NCBI GenBank assembly: GCA_017646485.1
Contig: JAGCML010000141.1
Location: 1 to 17,770 of the forward strand
Reading direction: 5' to 3'
Length of the DNA stretch: 17,770 nt
Source of the DNA: Kiritimatiellia bacterium
GTDB taxonomy: Bacteria; Verrucomicrobiota; Kiritimatiellia; RFP12; DVOR01
Shown: piece after piece, positions 16,440-17,770 of the stretch
How the letters are laid out: the number at the start of each line of letters is the position of its first letter
Position numbering within the stretch: the first letter of the stretch is position 1
Program-made: the position numbers and the translations under genes
Notes under the pieces: generated by a model
What the model was told of the DNA's origin: nothing
What the model saw: the letters and a program-made list of their open reading frames with translations, nothing else
Database searches by the model: none

Positions 16440-17084
16440 ATGATTGAGTTTTATCCGATTGTCACGGGCCCCCTTGGGGAAAATTGTTATTTGGTTTGGA
16501 AAGATTCGAAGGCATGGATTATTGACCCCGGTACAGATGCGGAGGAGATCATTGCCGAATTAGAGAATCGCCACCTTGAACCCGTCTCTATCCTTTTAAC
16601 CCATGGACATTTTGACCACCTTGGCGCATTAGATACCTTGTTGACGAAGTGGCCACAGTTGCCTGTCGTGATGCGTGAAGAGGATGTGGAGTGGGCATTT
16701 ACCCATGCCTTTAACCAATATCCCCCCTTCTACATGCATCAGAAGCGTCCTGAAACCTTGGTAATGGCGGGCGACGCTTACACTTGCGGTGGCATTTCGG
16801 CGCGCTTGTTGCACACGCCTGGCCATACACCTGGCGGTCAGTGCATTTTGATTGAACGTGAAGACGGTTCATCCCTTTGCTTTACGGGTGACACCCTCTT
16901 CAGAGGCTCGATTGGTCGTACAGACTTACCGGGCGGCTCGTTCTTGCAGTTGAATCGTTCTTTGAAGTTCTTGGCCGAAACTTTGGCCCCAGAGACAACC
17001 GTTCTTGCTGGTCACGAGGAGCCTTCGACCATCGCTTGGGAATTAAAGCATAATCCCTATTTGCGCGGCGAAGAAGACTTCTAA
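16440..17084 (+). CDS. Metallo-beta-lactamase-fold hydrolase, glyoxalase II-like
   Basis: The 214-residue protein has the five landmarks of the fold: His55, His57, Asp59 and His60 in THGHFDHLGAL, His129 in HTPGHTPGGQ, Asp151 in FTGDTLFRGSIGRTDLPGG, and His192 in LAGHEEPSTI. The short single-domain length and the FRGSIGRTD segment fit the YcbL/hydroxyacylglutathione-hydrolase-like group; no C-terminal substrate domain of true GloB is present. The likely reaction is hydrolysis of a thioester or ester at a binuclear metal site in the cytoplasm, but the substrate cannot be named. AAAGGAA (16427-16433) lies 6 nt before the ATG. It is the last gene of the run and ends before a strong terminator. 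Confidence 0.92.
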   Translation: MIEFYPIVTGPLGENCYLVWKDSKAWIIDPGTDAEEIIAELENRHLEPVSILLTHGHFDHLGALDTLLTKWPQLPVVMREEDVEWAFTHAFNQYPPFYMHQKRPETLVMAGDAYTCGGISARLLHTPGHTPGGQCILIEREDGSSLCFTGDTLFRGSIGRTDLPGGSFLQLNRSLKFLAETLAPETTVLAGHEEPSTIAWELKHNPYLRGEEDF

Positions 17085-17109
17085 TCGCGACATAATGCTT
17101 GCTGTGACA

Positions 17110-17153
17110 AATAAGCGCCTGTGATTCAGATGTACGAATCACAGGCGCTTATT
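17110..17153 (+). terminator. Strong terminator after the metallo-hydrolase gene
   Basis: Perfect 18-bp arms AATAAGCGCCTGTGATTC (17110-17127) and its complement (17136-17153) flank an 8-nt loop, 25 nt after the stop. The right foot CTTATTGTT is moderately T-rich. The symmetric AATAAG/CTTATT feet allow action in both directions. Confidence 0.8.
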
Positions 17154-17428
17154 GTTGCCATCTCAGAAGCAGACGCACTTTAAAAGTGTTGGAGGAATTC
17201 AAGGCGCGCAATCCCTGTTACCTACGAGCACATCTCCGTGCCTTATCCTTGAGCATCTACGAATAGCTAACGTGGCGAATGAAAGAATTATTATTCATCA
17301 TTCAATGTAAGCCCTATAAATGTACCCTCGCCCACAGAGCGCAGGAAGTAAGGACGACGGATGACACTGAGGGCCGCTTCGCGGGGCGAGCCAAGCTCGC
17401 TCGGTACAGGCTACGCCTACCTAATGAA
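17154..17428. other. Gene-free region with short hairpins
   Basis: I see no gene with coding character. A 71-codon frame from 17279 runs through repeat DNA, has no ribosome binding site and an odd composition. Small inverted repeats follow one another near 17372-17422: GCCGC-TTC-GCGG, GCGAGC-CAA-GCTCGC and AGGC-TAC-GCCT. Confidence 0.5.
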
Positions 17429-17490
17429 CCGGGGGCTACGCTCGTTTCACTCGCTTACCCCCGTCTATCATCTGTCGCCCTTTTAGGGCT
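17429..17490 (-). repeat. Palindromic interspersed repeat, copy A
   Basis: Read on the minus strand it has AGCCCTAAAAGGGCGACAG, then CGGGGGTAAGCGAG and GTAGCCCCCG. It is the inverted counterpart of the sequence at 17722-17770 with small changes. The CGGGGG and CCCCCG ends pair, and AGCCCT/AGGGC forms a second small hairpin. The pattern is like bacterial REP-type elements. Confidence 0.75.
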
Positions 17491-17565
17491 CTGAAAAGAG
17501 GCATGTGTTGGCGTTTTTGATTTTATCTATCACCCACCAGATAAGCCCTGATCGCTCTTACGCCG

Positions 17566-17603
17566 GTCCTACAAGGGCGGCCGCCCTTGTAGGACGTCTT
17601 TTT
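17566..17603 (+). terminator. Perfect 30-bp palindrome followed by a T run
   Basis: GTCCTACAAGGGCGG (17566-17580) is followed immediately by its exact complement (17581-17595), then GTCTTTTT. It could serve as an intrinsic terminator on the plus strand, though no gene precedes it within 480 nt. A second overlapping inverted repeat, CGTCTTTTT (17595-17603) with AAAAAGACG (17622-17630), shares its right edge. Alternatively it is a mobile-repeat end. Confidence 0.6.
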
Positions 17604-17660
17604 AATAAATCCTTTGATATCAAAAAGACGGCACAATTATAGCGAATTGTAATAGATAAG

Positions 17661-17686
17661 CCTCAAAGGGACGACAGTTTACAGCT
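17661..17686 (+). repeat. Degenerate half-copy of the palindromic repeat
   Basis: CAAAGGGACGACAGTTTACA parallels GAAAGGGCGACAGTTCACA at 17729-17747, with an inserted A and single substitutions. The GC-rich second half of the repeat is missing, so this is a partial or decayed copy. Confidence 0.55.
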
Positions 17687-17721
17687 ATCACTTACAGAGG
17701 GAAATTTGTAAGATGCTGTAA

Positions 17722-17770
17722 AGCCCTGAAAGGGCGACAGTTCACAGCCGGGGGTAAGCGAAGCGTAGCC
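17722..17770 (+). repeat. Palindromic interspersed repeat, copy B, cut by the window edge
   Basis: AGCCCTGAAAGGGCGACAG is followed by CCGGGGGTAAGCGAAGCG and TAGCC at the edge. The closing CCCCGG arm is expected just beyond 17770. It is in inverted orientation to copy A, about 230 bp away. From memory, repeats with GAAAGGGCG and a GC-rich hairpin are scattered through many PVC and Bacteroidetes genomes. Confidence 0.75.

Noticed and set aside
17110..17153. Attachment site or transposon end
   Set aside because: A perfect 18-bp stem with an 8-nt loop directly after a gene is explained best as a terminator; no integrase or target duplication is seen.
17279..17494. 71-codon plus-strand frame in the right-hand repeats
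   Set aside because: It runs through palindromic repeat copy A, lacks a ribosome binding site and shows no protein-like pattern.

Overview
The window looks like a chromosomal segment of a gut-type bacterium of the PVC group (Verrucomicrobiota, Lentisphaerota or Kiritimatiellota). This placement is an inference. It rests on SecA, whose motif VI region reads QLRGRCSRQGDPG with a long DYDDVMNKQR-type C-half, as I remember chlamydial and verrucomicrobial SecA, and on the Ser/Thr kinase with zinc ribbons and the interspersed GAAAGGGCG-type palindromic repeats. No phage, plasmid or transposase gene is visible.

Left part (1-2521, minus strand): the rod-shape operon mreB-mreC-mreD, transcribed leftwards. 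mreB has a strong Shine-Dalgarno and a hairpin just after its stop. mreD runs off the left edge and has no stop in the window. From 2522 to 4578 lies a gene-poor divergent region. It holds a G-rich segment, a 12-bp tandem duplication, a six-copy 23-bp repeat array built on the palindrome ATCATATGAT (3168-3300), one small exported protein gene with its own promoter and a strong terminator, and the secA promoter.

Middle (4579-15473, plus strand): a tight run of secA, a membrane-anchored von Willebrand A protein, an acyltransferase-3 membrane protein, an EboB-type TatD hydrolase, a large receptor-like Ser/Thr kinase with two zinc ribbons and a membrane segment, and PyrK (dihydroorotate dehydrogenase electron-transfer subunit). 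Gaps of 1 to 27 nt suggest one transcript ending at a hairpin at 15495-15524. secA carries an in-frame TAA at codon 227, exactly replacing the conserved leucine of DEVDSI-L-IDEARTP. The remaining 827 codons are fully conserved in appearance. This is the most surprising observation in the window.

Right part (15543-17770): an EboC-type UbiA prenyltransferase and a metallo-beta-lactamase-fold hydrolase, closed by a perfect 18-bp terminator stem. About 600 bp without genes follow, packed with inverted repeats, including two inverted copies of a palindromic repeat family and a perfect 30-bp palindrome.

Together the genes concern cell shape, protein export, envelope modification and envelope sensing. 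EboB and EboC homologues on the same strand, without the rest of an ebo cluster, point to a lipid or small-molecule export-linked pathway that is not understood.
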